NCBI GenBank assembly: GCA_964343195.1 | Contig: CAYFIR010000072.1 | Location: 1 to 32,150 of the forward strand | Length of the DNA: 32,150 bases | From: CAYVAP01 sp964343195 | GTDB lineage: Bacteria > Bacteroidota > Bacteroidia > J057 | Reading direction: 5' to 3' | Part shown: positions 1 to 8,279 of the stretch, piece after piece | Numbering within the stretch: position 1 is the first letter of the stretch | How the letters are laid out: every line of letters starts with the position of its first letter | Made by a program: the position numbers and the translations under genes | Notes under the pieces: model-generated | What the model saw: the letters and a program-made list of their open reading frames with translations, nothing else | Databases searched by the model: none | What the model was told of the DNA's origin: nothing

Positions 1-43
1 ATGGTACTGCGGTAGTACGTGGAAGAGTAGGTCGATGCCAACC
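1..43 (+). rRNA. rrf: 5S ribosomal RNA, 3' end (partial)
   Basis: The first bases carry the conserved 3' part of a Bacteroidota 5S rRNA: ATGGTACTGC, then GGAAGAGTAGGTCG and ATGCCAACC. The 5' two thirds lie left of the window. A strong intrinsic terminator starts 8 bases later, as expected at the end of an rRNA operon. The mature 3' end is placed by resemblance and could be off by a few bases. Confidence 0.85.
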
Positions 44-50
44 TTTACAA

Positions 51-81
51 AGCCCCATACATATGTATGGGGCTTTTTTTT
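51..81 (+). terminator. Rho-independent terminator of the rRNA operon
   Basis: A perfect palindrome, GCCCCATACAT followed directly by its reverse complement (52-73), is followed by eight T residues (74-81). The stem can also pair A51 with T74. It lies just behind the 5S end, and no other + strand gene ends nearby. Confidence 0.9.
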
Positions 82-112
82 GTGCCTGACTGATAGAAAC
101 TTTCGGTTCTGC

Positions 113-272
113 GCCGTCCTCAGACGGCTACTCCGGCGGTCTGAGGACCGCCGCGATCCCAAACGAGTGTTTGTCGTGGTGTCGGGGCCAGCCGTAGTCC
201 TGAGACGGCGATGGGGCGGTCTGAGGACCGCCATGATCTCAAACAAGCGTTTGTCGTGGTGCAATGGCCAGC
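113..272. repeat. Two tandem copies of a ~80-base palindromic intergenic repeat
   Basis: Copy 1 (about 113-192) and copy 2 (about 194-272) share GGCGGTCTGAGGACCGCC (135-152 and 215-232, exactly 80 bases apart), then a segment with CAAAC..GTTTG, then TGTCGTGGTG and GGCCAGCC. Each copy can form the hairpin GGCGGTC/GACCGCC. Alternatively the upstream GTCCTCAGAC (116-125) can pair with GTCTGAGGAC (139-148); copy 2 has one mismatch in this second stem. The repeats fill the gap between the rRNA terminator and the hybrid kinase. Open frames across them are shadows. Confidence 0.75.
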
Positions 273-368
273 CTGGGACTGGCCCAATACCCAATACTCC
301 CCCAATCCCATTTGCGAGCCCTCGGATTTATTGCTAGATTTTCCCTGGAGTCTTCCAATACATTCCCC

Positions 369-3284
369 ATGCGAAATCTGGCCCACATTGGCTCATGTCT
401 GCTCCTCTCCATGCTCGCAGGAAACTTCCTGTTGGCACAGGAAGAAAGCCAGTTTGGGAGTCCTTCTGTGGTGGACAGCCTTGAGGCTTTGGTGGAGACT
501 ACTCAGGATCCGGAGGAGCGCCTACAACTGTTCTACGACCTCACTTCTGAGTACAACAATGTCAACCCTCGTGCGTCGATCAGGTTCGCCGATTCCACTA
601 TCAAGTGGGCCAGGAAACTGGGCAATGAAAAACGGGAGTATCAGGGGCAGTACGCCCGAGGAGCGGGGTTCTATTTTCTGGGAGAGAACGACTCTGCCGA
701 AAAATATGTGAGATTAGCGCTGGATCGTGCCCTCGTAATGGACATCAAGCCCGACATCGCCGATTCCTATAACCTGCTGGGAGCTGTGCTGAAAAACACG
801 GGGGAATTTCTACAGGCCCTTGAGAGCTTTCAAAAGGGACTACTGGTGAGCCGTGAACTCCAGGATACGACTCTTATCTATACCTTGCTGATCAATCAGG
901 CTGAGATATACCTTCAACAGGGAGACCTTGAACTTTGTCGTAACAACTACGAAGAAGGACTGGATTTGATTTTGGCTACTGAGGGCGACAAGAGTTTTGC
1001 TGCTGCGGTGGTGTACAACAATCTGGGAGAACTGGATAACATCCCGAACGATACAGCACTCCAGTTTTTATCCCAGGCCCAGGAGATTTTTACCAGTTTT
1101 GGCTATGTAGACGGAGCGGCCCACACCCATTCCAATATGGGGGACCGATACCTGGAGCAGGAGGATTATAACCGATCCATTCGACAATACCAGGCGGCAA
1201 TCGACATATGGGAGCAGGAAGCGACCAATTACAAACCCGGTCTTGTGGTCTCATATTCCGGCCTGGCAGCAGCATACACTTCCCTGGGGAACTTAACTGA
1301 AGCACGGCGTTATACAGACAAAGCCATCCTGCTCGGGGAAAAATTCGACCTGAAGCCCGAACTGGAGGAAGCCTACTTCACCCGCTCTACCCTTGAGGAA
1401 AAACTGGGGAACCCGGCGGGGGCATTGGTATATTACAAAAAAGGGGTGGCCATAAAGGATTCTTTGCTCAGTGAAACACGTTCCAGAGAACTGGTTCAGA
1501 GCCGGATTCGCTATGAGACAGAGGAAAAAGAAAAAGAGCTGGCTCAAAACAAGCTGGACCTGGCGGAGCGAGACCTGGAACTGGCACAGCAACAAAGTCG
1601 CAATAACCTGATCCTGCTGATAGGCTCGATATTGGTTTTTGCGATGCTGGGGGCATTCCTATACTGGCGAAATCGACAGCGTTTGCAGCAGAAAGAGGCT
1701 GACCTGGCCCTGAAACTCAAAGAATCCGAAGCCGAAAACCTGCGTGAAGTTGATGCCCTAAAGTCCCGCTTCTTTGCCAATATCTCCCACGAATTCCGTA
1801 CCCCATTGACCCTGATCCTGGGGCCACTCAAGCGGCTGATCGAGGGAACCGCTCAAGGGTCTGAACAAACCCACTATCGGTTGATCCACCGAAACGCAGA
1901 ACGATTGCTACACCTCATCAATCAGTTACTCGACCTGTCCAAACTGGAGGCTGGGAAAATGGGCCTCAAGTTACAGCGGGGAGATGTCGTGGCTTTTCTG
2001 CGAACCCTGGCGGGGCAATTTGAGTCCTGGGCAGTATCCAAGGAAGTACGCTTTCATACGCATTTTCCGAAAGAGCCGATCGAAGTGGCCTTTGATCCGG
2101 AAAAACTCAATCAGGCTGTGAGTAACCTCCTGTCCAATGCCTTCAAATACACTCCGGAAGGGGGAGATGTATGGTTGTCAGTAGGGGAAGATGAAGGCGA
2201 TCTGGAGATCCAGGTGAGAGACAATGGGATTGGGATGTCTGACGAAGAGGTCGAGCGAATCTTCGATCGCTTTTATCAGGCTCAAAATGAAGATTTTAGT
2301 GGTACTGGAATTGGGCTTTCATTGGTGAAAGAGCTGGTAGAGCTATATCAGGGAGATATCTCCGTGAGTAGTCAACCGGGGGAGGGCAGTGTCTTTATTC
2401 TGCGACTTCCCTTGCAGAAAGGTCCTCTGGAAGATCTCCCAATGATGGGAAGTTCGGAAGTCGTGGCGGCAACTCTTCCACAACAGGTGGCCCAGGATGA
2501 TCTCAAGGAAGGGCTGGAAAAAACAGAGAGCCGCGATTCTGGTGCAAGAATTCTAATAGCCGAAGACAACCCTGATGTGCGGACTTACCTTCGGACAATC
2601 CTGGAGCCTCATTATCAGGTGATGGAAGCGGGCAATGGTCAAATCGCACTGGAATTGGCACGTAAGGAACTTCCCGATCTGCTCATAAGCGACATCATGA
2701 TGCCGGAGATGGACGGCTACGCGCTGACCCGCGAATTAAAAGGCGATTTGAGAACGGGACATATACCGGTTATCCAGCTCACCGCCAAGGCCGGTCGAGA
2801 CAGCATGATGGAGGGGCTGGAAACTCAGGCTGATGACTATTTGACCAAACCGTTTGATGAGGAGGAACTGCTGCTGAGGGTCAAAAACCGCATCGAACAG
2901 CGGCGCCGCCTGAGCCAACAACTCGGCAAGGACATTGTACGTCTCTCCCCTCAGGATGTGGCTGTGAAATCGGCGGATAAGGTATTCCTGGAGAAAGTCA
3001 TAGGGGTCGCCGAAACCTACCTGCACGACGAAGCCTTCAGTGTGGAAGACCTGGGGCGCGAAGTGGGGCTTAGCCGCAGCCAGTTGCACCGCAAGCTCAA
3101 AGCCCTTACCGACCAGTCCCCTTCTGTTTTTCTTCGGACCCTTCGCCTGAAACGCGCCCATCAACTCCTGGAACAAAACGCCGGAACTGCTGCCGAAATC
3201 GCCTATGAAGTGGGATTTAGCAGCCCAGCCTATTTCAGCAAGTGCTACAAGGACCAGTATGGGACGACGCCCAAGCAGGCTTAG
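369..3284 (+). CDS. Hybrid two-component sensor/regulator (TPR - histidine kinase - receiver - AraC)
   Basis: A 971-residue single-protein signalling system. In order: signal peptide (MRNLAHIGSCLLLSMLAG), periplasmic tetratricopeptide-like helical repeats (about 45-370), a charged coiled coil, one membrane span (about 411-433), HisKA with phospho-acceptor His474 in SHEFRTP, HATPase with N box (NLLSNAFKYTP), DNGIGM, FDRFYQ and GTGIGLSL, a receiver domain (acidic pair Glu732/Asp733, phospho-acceptor Asp775 in SDIMMPEMDG, Lys827 in TKPF), and a C-terminal AraC-type DNA-binding domain (about 870-970). The frame is open from ATG 264, but ATG 369 is chosen because only it starts with a secretion signal. 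Known hybrid regulators of this order usually sense with two-component propellers; here TPRs take that place, so the ligand is unknown. Candidate targets are neighbouring surface-protein genes, which is inference. Confidence 0.92.
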   Translation: MRNLAHIGSCLLLSMLAGNFLLAQEESQFGSPSVVDSLEALVETTQDPEERLQLFYDLTSEYNNVNPRASIRFADSTIKWARKLGNEKREYQGQYARGAGFYFLGENDSAEKYVRLALDRALVMDIKPDIADSYNLLGAVLKNTGEFLQALESFQKGLLVSRELQDTTLIYTLLINQAEIYLQQGDLELCRNNYEEGLDLILATEGDKSFAAAVVYNNLGELDNIPNDTALQFLSQAQEIFTSFGYVDGAAHTHSNMGDRYLEQEDYNRSIRQYQAAIDIWEQEATNYKPGLVVSYSGLAAAYTSLGNLTEARRYTDKAILLGEKFDLKPELEEAYFTRSTLEEKLGNPAGALVYYKKGVAIKDSLLSETRSRELVQSRIRYETEEKEKELAQNKLDLAERDLELAQQQSRNNLILLIGSILVFAMLGAFLYWRNRQRLQQKEADLALKLKESEAENLREVDALKSRFFANISHEFRTPLTLILGPLKRLIEGTAQGSEQTHYRLIHRNAERLLHLINQLLDLSKLEAGKMGLKLQRGDVVAFLRTLAGQFESWAVSKEVRFHTHFPKEPIEVAFDPEKLNQAVSNLLSNAFKYTPEGGDVWLSVGEDEGDLEIQVRDNGIGMSDEEVERIFDRFYQAQNEDFSGTGIGLSLVKELVELYQGDISVSSQPGEGSVFILRLPLQKGPLEDLPMMGSSEVVAATLPQQVAQDDLKEGLEKTESRDSGARILIAEDNPDVRTYLRTILEPHYQVMEAGNGQIALELARKELPDLLISDIMMPEMDGYALTRELKGDLRTGHIPVIQLTAKAGRDSMMEGLETQADDYLTKPFDEEELLLRVKNRIEQRRRLSQQLGKDIVRLSPQDVAVKSADKVFLEKVIGVAETYLHDEAFSVEDLGREVGLSRSQLHRKLKALTDQSPSVFLRTLRLKRAHQLLEQNAGTAAEIAYEVGFSSPAYFSKCYKDQYGTTPKQA

Positions 3285-5272
3285 TGCAACCTCAATTTGG
3301 TAGCCAGTCTTTGCCCATCAACCTGAACCACCACCAGGTACATCCCAGGAGACTGTCCCGCCATGTCCAGGCTCATTCCGTCAACTTCCTGATTCACTGG
3401 AATACTCAAGCGGCTTCCAACGGCATTCCAGACCTCGACATGAGGTTGGGAAACTGATTTTTTCAGAAGAATGTGGACCATGCCTGACGTTGGATTTGGG
3501 TAAACGCTCAGAGAAGAGGTAGCGATATTCGCCTGAATATCAGTCGTATTGACCTGAAGGCACATAGAGGTATCCGTACAGTTCTGATAAGCGATGCTGA
3601 CTGCATACTCCCCTGAGGTATTGGGAGAAAAAGTTTGCTGGGTAGCCCCGCCAATAGGGGCAAAACCTGCCTCACAATCAAGCCACTGATAGAAAGCATC
3701 ACCCTGATTGGCTGTTAGCGTAGTCCCGGAAAGACTGACGGTAGTGTTCAGGTTGATCCGGGTTAGGTTGATCGTATGGTACAGGGAACAGCCATTGGCA
3801 CCTAGTGTGGTATCCGCATAGGTGCCACTTTCTGACCAAAGATATTTCCCACTTGGGCTAAGGTAAGGAGTACAACTCGATATGTTTTCTTCTATGGCAG
3901 TGGCAGAATTGATGGTCAGGTTAATGTATTTGACCGTATCGCAGCCAGAGGCACTTGTAACGGTGTCGGTATATTGACCCGTGGTGGTCCAGGTGTAATT
4001 CCCGCTGGGGCTGACAAATGAATCACAAGCCTGAAACGAAATGCTGTCCAGGATCGGTACGAAACTCAGGTCTATGCTGAGGATACTGTCGCATCCGTTG
4101 GCTGCCATCAGGGTATCCTGGTAGATGCCTGGACTGGTCCAGATGAAGTTGCCACTTGGACTGACATATTCCCCACAAGTTGTAGCCTGTATGCTTTGAG
4201 AGGAACTTGACGATACCGCGAGGTCAATGACCAGAATACTGTCACAACCCGCCGAGGTGCTGAGGGTATCGCGGTAAGTTCCACTGCTGGTCCAGGTGTA
4301 GTTGCCACTGGGACTGACAAAGGCATCGCAGGCCTGGGCTGTGATGCTGTCTTCACTTCGTTCGATCAGGAGGTTGATGGTTAACAGGCTATCGCAGCCG
4401 ATCGCATTGGGTATGGTGTCGGTGTAGGTGCCGGAGGTATGCCATAAATGGTTGCCACTTGGGCTGAGGTAGGATGTACAACTGGTATCCGAAATGGTCG
4501 CACTGCTGCTTGCGCCTGGGGTAAGGGGAAAGCCCGCTACCCAATTGGAACCCGCACCAGTTAAAGCAAAATTATTCAGAGTTCCGTTGTAGCCATTTCC
4601 GGAAAGGTCCATAAGGGTATTTTGACCAGGATTAGCCCCACCAGCCGTTCCCTGGTCAAACCGATAGTATGCGACCAGACCAGCTTGTGGCGAACAAAGT
4701 TCATTGCCGAGGGTGCCGACAATTTCTGCCTGGGTTTTGGCATAGTTCCAGACACGTACCTCATCAATGGTTCCATCAAAATGTCGCTGTGCATCCACGC
4801 GCTGACCGATACGCATGTTGCCGGAGCTGGTATTGATAGGGGTGGAAATATTGCCCGAAACGTCCAGCACCCCATTTACATAGAGGCTCAATTGATTGGC
4901 CGCGGTAGGATCGTAAACGACCGCCACATGATTCCAGGCACCCGTATTTACCGGGATAGTGCCACTGAGTCCACTTCCACTTACCTCGACACGGATGGCA
5001 TTGTTCCAGAGAACATTAAAGGTAAAGCGAGTCCCCGTAGCCTGTACCCCCCAGTCTGTGATGATCTGCTGAATCCCGCCAGCACTAGGGTTACAGTTGG
5101 CTGTAGTTTTAATCCAGGCCTCGACCGTGCGTGGGCTAGTGCCTGTGATGCCAGGAAATGTTGTTTGCACATAATCATTAACTCCGTCGAGGGTCAATGC
5201 ATTTTGTGCCTGCATGGATAATGGCAGCATCCATAAGATGGCGCAAATCAGAAGAGGGTAAGCAGATTTCAT
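3281..5272 (-). CDS. Secreted LamG-domain protein with five internal repeats and T9SS sorting domain
   Basis: 663 residues. A signal peptide (cleavage after MQAQ or nearby) is followed by a LamG/concanavalin-like jelly roll (about 23-245; DGVNDYVQ, WNHVAVVYD, GTIDEVRVWN, LVAYYRFD). Then come five repeats of about 50 residues (about 255-500), each with a Cys, SPSG(N/K)y.W, sGtY.DT and GCds, an Ig-like stretch (YQWLDC, SGEYAVSI), and a C-terminal type A T9SS sorting domain (VYPNPTSG ... SPGMYLVVVQVDGQ). The family role is surface attachment or sugar/protein binding; no catalytic residues are seen. Its stop overlaps the stop of the hybrid kinase by 4 bases, tail to tail. It is transcribed away from the sulfatase across a 210-base gap. 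Confidence 0.88.
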   Translation of the reverse strand: MKSAYPLLICAILWMLPLSMQAQNALTLDGVNDYVQTTFPGITGTSPRTVEAWIKTTANCNPSAGGIQQIITDWGVQATGTRFTFNVLWNNAIRVEVSGSGLSGTIPVNTGAWNHVAVVYDPTAANQLSLYVNGVLDVSGNISTPINTSSGNMRIGQRVDAQRHFDGTIDEVRVWNYAKTQAEIVGTLGNELCSPQAGLVAYYRFDQGTAGGANPGQNTLMDLSGNGYNGTLNNFALTGAGSNWVAGFPLTPGASSSATISDTSCTSYLSPSGNHLWHTSGTYTDTIPNAIGCDSLLTINLLIERSEDSITAQACDAFVSPSGNYTWTSSGTYRDTLSTSAGCDSILVIDLAVSSSSSQSIQATTCGEYVSPSGNFIWTSPGIYQDTLMAANGCDSILSIDLSFVPILDSISFQACDSFVSPSGNYTWTTTGQYTDTVTSASGCDTVKYINLTINSATAIEENISSCTPYLSPSGKYLWSESGTYADTTLGANGCSLYHTINLTRINLNTTVSLSGTTLTANQGDAFYQWLDCEAGFAPIGGATQQTFSPNTSGEYAVSIAYQNCTDTSMCLQVNTTDIQANIATSSLSVYPNPTSGMVHILLKKSVSQPHVEVWNAVGSRLSIPVNQEVDGMSLDMAGQSPGMYLVVVQVDGQRLATKLRLH

Positions 5273-5300
5273 ATGGAGAAAATAGAGGAGCTGAGGTGAT

Positions 5301-5356
5301 CTCTTTAAAGAGGCGCTAGACCATTATGTAAGGTATTTAAATAAGGCAAATATTTG
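5301..5356. promoter_or_regulatory. Two short palindromes between divergent genes
   Basis: The 210-base gap between the LamG protein (-) and the sulfatase (+) holds two perfect palindromes, CTCTTTAAAGAG (5301-5312) and CAAATATTTG (5347-5356), in an AT-rich stretch. They could be operators for either gene. No convincing -33/-7 Bacteroidota promoter was recognised, so the function is only inferred. Confidence 0.25.
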
Positions 5357-5482
5357 TAAAGTTTGAAATAAAAAGGCCTTCCCTTGCATTGGGACAGGTC
5401 GCATGCTGGTTTACTATTCTCCAAATCTGCTATCAACTTTGCAAAGGGGGAAAAGTGAAATGAGAAATCGATAAATTGTGTC

Positions 5483-7123
5483 ATGGACTACTCTATCTCT
5501 ACTCTTATCAAAGGGCTGGCCCTGGTTTGGGCTGTCTTCAGCCTCACGGCCTGTGGCACCGAATCCAGCGACGATTCACAAGCAGCCGCTGCCCCTCCCA
5601 ACATCATCTACATCATGGCCGATGACCTGACCACTCAGGCCATCAGTGCGTATGACAATGGCATCTTTGACGACATTGCCCCGACTCCCAATATGGACCG
5701 CCTGGCCAGGGAAGGGATGCTTTTTCAGAATGTGATGTGTACCAATGCCATCTGTGGTCCCAGTCGGGCCGCTATCCTGACGGGCAATTATAGCCACGTC
5801 AATGGCTACTACAAAAACCACAACGGAGGCCTCTTCGACAATACTAATTGGACCTTTCCGCAGGAATTTCAGCGGAATGGCTACCAGACCGCTTTGTTCG
5901 GAAAGTGGCACCTGGGAACCGAACCTGTCGGATTTGATGAGTATAAGTATCATGCTGGCGTGGGACAGCAGGGGACTTATTGGGATCCGCTATATAACCA
6001 TAATGGAGAGGAAGTGGAAGAGAAAGGCTATGCCACCGATCTGACCACTGACTTCGCCCTTAGCTGGCTGGAAAGCAAGCCAGACTCTCAGCCCTTCCTG
6101 ATGCTGTTGCAGTACAAAGCCCCTCACCGCGCCTGGAATCCTGACAGTCAGTATGTTGACCTTTGGGAAGACCTCGAAATGCCCTATCCCGCGAACTTCG
6201 ACGATGACTATGCAGGCCGGGAAAAAACCGCTGGGGACACGGAGATGACCATGGATTATTTCAACCGCCTGGACATGAAACTGACACCGCCTGAAGGGCT
6301 GGAAGGTACAGATCTATTGCGGTGGGGATTCTACGGAGTCAACCGGGGGGAAATAGTCCAACCTGAGGGGATGAGCGACGAAGAGGGCAAAAAGTGGCGT
6401 TACCAGATCTACATCAAGGATTACCTCGCTTGTGTTAAGTCCGTAGATGACAACATCGGCCGGGTGCTGGACTACCTGGATGCCAATGGCCTTGCCGAGA
6501 ATACCATGATCGTGCTGACTTCTGATCAGGGATTTTACCTGGGAGAGCATGGCTTTTTTGACAAGCGTTTCATCTACGAAGAGTCCCTGCGAATGCCCTT
6601 CATCGTGCGTTATCCTGCTCGTGTCAAGGCTGGCAGTGTCAACGACGATGTCATCGCCAATGTGGATTTTGCTCCGACCATGCTGGAAGTTGCCGGGATT
6701 GGAGTTGACCAGGATATGCATGGGAGAAGCTTTGCAGATGTGTTGAACAATGGTTCAACCGAAGAATGGCGTCAATCCATTTACTACCACTACTACGAGT
6801 TTCCCTTCTGGCACCATGTGCAGCCCCATTATGGCATCCGCACAGATCGATATACCCTGGCCCATTTCTACTACAACATCGACCAGTGGGAACTGTATGA
6901 CCTGGAAAAAGACCCCTCCCAGATGCACAACGTGATCGATGATCCCGCTTACGCAGATGTGGTATCCGACCTTAAAATCGAACTCGAAAACCTGCAGGCG
7001 CAGTATGGGGACGATAAGCCCCTGGATGAATATCGGGTGATTACGGATACCGATTACGGCCGAATCCAAACTTCAGATGCAGTGGTCGAAGATCTGGAAG
7101 AAACACTGGGGAGGGAGAAGTAG
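5483..7123 (+). CDS. Sulfatase of the formylglycine-dependent (S1) family, lipoprotein
   Basis: 546 residues. The lipoprotein signal ends in SLTAC with lipidated Cys24, so the enzyme is probably anchored in the outer membrane or periplasm. The alkaline-phosphatase-like fold starts with NIIYIMADD (metal ligands Asp47/Asp48). The sulfatase signature CGPSR follows, with Cys91 as the residue converted to formylglycine, then LTGNYSHVNG, FGKWHLG, and the second metal site SDQGFYLGEHGFFDKRF. The family hydrolyses sulfate esters, commonly on algal or host polysaccharides; the actual substrate cannot be read from the sequence. No maturase gene is in the window. ATG 5483 is used because it gives an intact lipobox signal. 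It is a single gene, convergent with the cytochrome gene. Confidence 0.93.
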   Translation: MDYSISTLIKGLALVWAVFSLTACGTESSDDSQAAAAPPNIIYIMADDLTTQAISAYDNGIFDDIAPTPNMDRLAREGMLFQNVMCTNAICGPSRAAILTGNYSHVNGYYKNHNGGLFDNTNWTFPQEFQRNGYQTALFGKWHLGTEPVGFDEYKYHAGVGQQGTYWDPLYNHNGEEVEEKGYATDLTTDFALSWLESKPDSQPFLMLLQYKAPHRAWNPDSQYVDLWEDLEMPYPANFDDDYAGREKTAGDTEMTMDYFNRLDMKLTPPEGLEGTDLLRWGFYGVNRGEIVQPEGMSDEEGKKWRYQIYIKDYLACVKSVDDNIGRVLDYLDANGLAENTMIVLTSDQGFYLGEHGFFDKRFIYEESLRMPFIVRYPARVKAGSVNDDVIANVDFAPTMLEVAGIGVDQDMHGRSFADVLNNGSTEEWRQSIYYHYYEFPFWHHVQPHYGIRTDRYTLAHFYYNIDQWELYDLEKDPSQMHNVIDDPAYADVVSDLKIELENLQAQYGDDKPLDEYRVITDTDYGRIQTSDAVVEDLEETLGREK

Positions 7124-7143
7124 CCACTGGTGGAGAAAGTATA

Positions 7144-7216
7144 GGGGAAATAAGGTGTATATGGGCGCTTCGGCAATCCGTATACACCCTATACACCCTA
7201 TACACCCTATACACCC
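7144..7216. repeat. Hairpin element with four TATACACCC repeats (dispersed repeat, copy I)
   Basis: The left arm, GGGGAAATAAGGTGTATATGGG in two blocks (7144-7165), is followed by four tandem 9-mers TATACACCC (7181-7216). GGTGTATATGGG (7154-7165) can pair with 7177-7188 over 12 positions with two G-T wobbles, and with the later repeat units in register shifts. It lies between the convergent sulfatase and cytochrome genes and could end either transcript. A related element lies at 22381-22471. Confidence 0.6.
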
Positions 7217-7224
7217 TATCCCTA

Positions 7225-8139
7225 CTATTTCACCGTTCCCAAATAGGCCCAGATAGCAGCTACTTCGGCACTATCCAATTGCGGATAGCCATGCATAGGA
7301 GGAGTGAAGGGTTTCCCAGCGCGGTTTACTCCGTTTCGGACGGAGTGGATGAACTCCTCCTGGGTATAACCCGGTAGGCCATCTTCAGCGATGCGCAGAC
7401 TGGGAGAAGGGAGTCCCTCTTCGAATTCTGCTCCTCCTGCCAGATAACCTTCAGTCTGTTCGGGGTGCTCCAGGTTTACTTCATGGCTTGCGGAGTGGCA
7501 CCCAAAGCAAAGTACCTGTGAGGTAACCAGGTAGCGGCCATACTCGACCGGATCTTCCAGAGTAGGATTGCTGGCGTAGCTGGCTGGATATTCCAGGGGC
7601 TTCCATGCGAACTTCATCAATGCTTTGCCCAATACACTCAGGTTGACGGATCGTTCGGTAGAGGAAGGAGCCAGCATGGGATCATCGGACTGCATAAAAG
7701 CCACAATGGCGTTGATGTCTTCTTCGGACATATTGGCAAACTTGGGCATGAAGGGAACGATCAGAGAGTGATCGCGCTTTACTCCAGTGCGGAGCAGGCG
7801 ATACATTTCACCAGGAGTGTAGGCTCCGGCCCCATGCTCCCTATCGCGGGTGATATTGGCCGTGAAGGCACTTCCCAGAGGATTTTCTCCGAAAAACTGC
7901 CCTTCCATGACTCCTGATTCAGGATTGCTGTGGCAGCCATAGCAGTTCATCTGGACGAGTCGCTTGCCACGGGCCATGATCTCAGGGGAACTGGAAACGG
8001 TCAGAGCGGGGACTTCCACTGCTTCGTAGGTCGGCGCAGGGCCAAATTGTACGAACAGTACCAGGGCCACTATCACAACTGCGATTCCGCCAAGGACCAT
8101 GCCCAGGATTTTCAGTATTTTTTTGACTAGAGGATTCAT
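7225..8139 (-). CDS. Membrane-anchored diheme cytochrome c
   Basis: 304 residues. An N-terminal membrane anchor (about 8-31) is followed by two class I cytochrome c domains. Heme 1 is bound by CYGCH (Cys66, Cys69, His70), with FMPKF as likely source of the distal Met. Heme 2 is bound by CFGCH (Cys211, Cys214, His215), with PPMHGYP near the C terminus. The spacing of ~145 residues is typical of tandem diheme electron carriers. The likely place is the periplasmic face of the inner membrane, passing electrons to or from an unidentified dehydrogenase or oxidase; no oxidoreductase partner is encoded beside it. The next gene upstream on the same strand starts 140 bases away, so co-transcription is possible but not shown. 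Confidence 0.9.
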   Translation of the reverse strand: MNPLVKKILKILGMVLGGIAVVIVALVLFVQFGPAPTYEAVEVPALTVSSSPEIMARGKRLVQMNCYGCHSNPESGVMEGQFFGENPLGSAFTANITRDREHGAGAYTPGEMYRLLRTGVKRDHSLIVPFMPKFANMSEEDINAIVAFMQSDDPMLAPSSTERSVNLSVLGKALMKFAWKPLEYPASYASNPTLEDPVEYGRYLVTSQVLCFGCHSASHEVNLEHPEQTEGYLAGGAEFEEGLPSPSLRIAEDGLPGYTQEEFIHSVRNGVNRAGKPFTPPMHGYPQLDSAEVAAIWAYLGTVK

Positions 8140-8279
8140 AAGAGTCGGGATTAAGAGGGGAAGAGAAGTCAGAAGTCAGACCGGCTGCGCCTGCGAGATC
8201 GTCCTCAGGGACTGTCAGAAAAGAGATTCGCGGTTTCTTGTTTTCTTGTCTCGCTTCTCGCAGCGCAGCGGTCTAATGA

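Noticed and set aside
264..368. Upstream extension of the hybrid kinase to ATG 264
   Set aside because: It would add 35 residues derived from the intergenic repeat in front of a clear signal peptide.
7181..7216. TATACACCC repeats as a possible CRISPR or telomere-like array
   Set aside because: Only four 9-base units with no spacers and no associated genes; part of a hairpin element.
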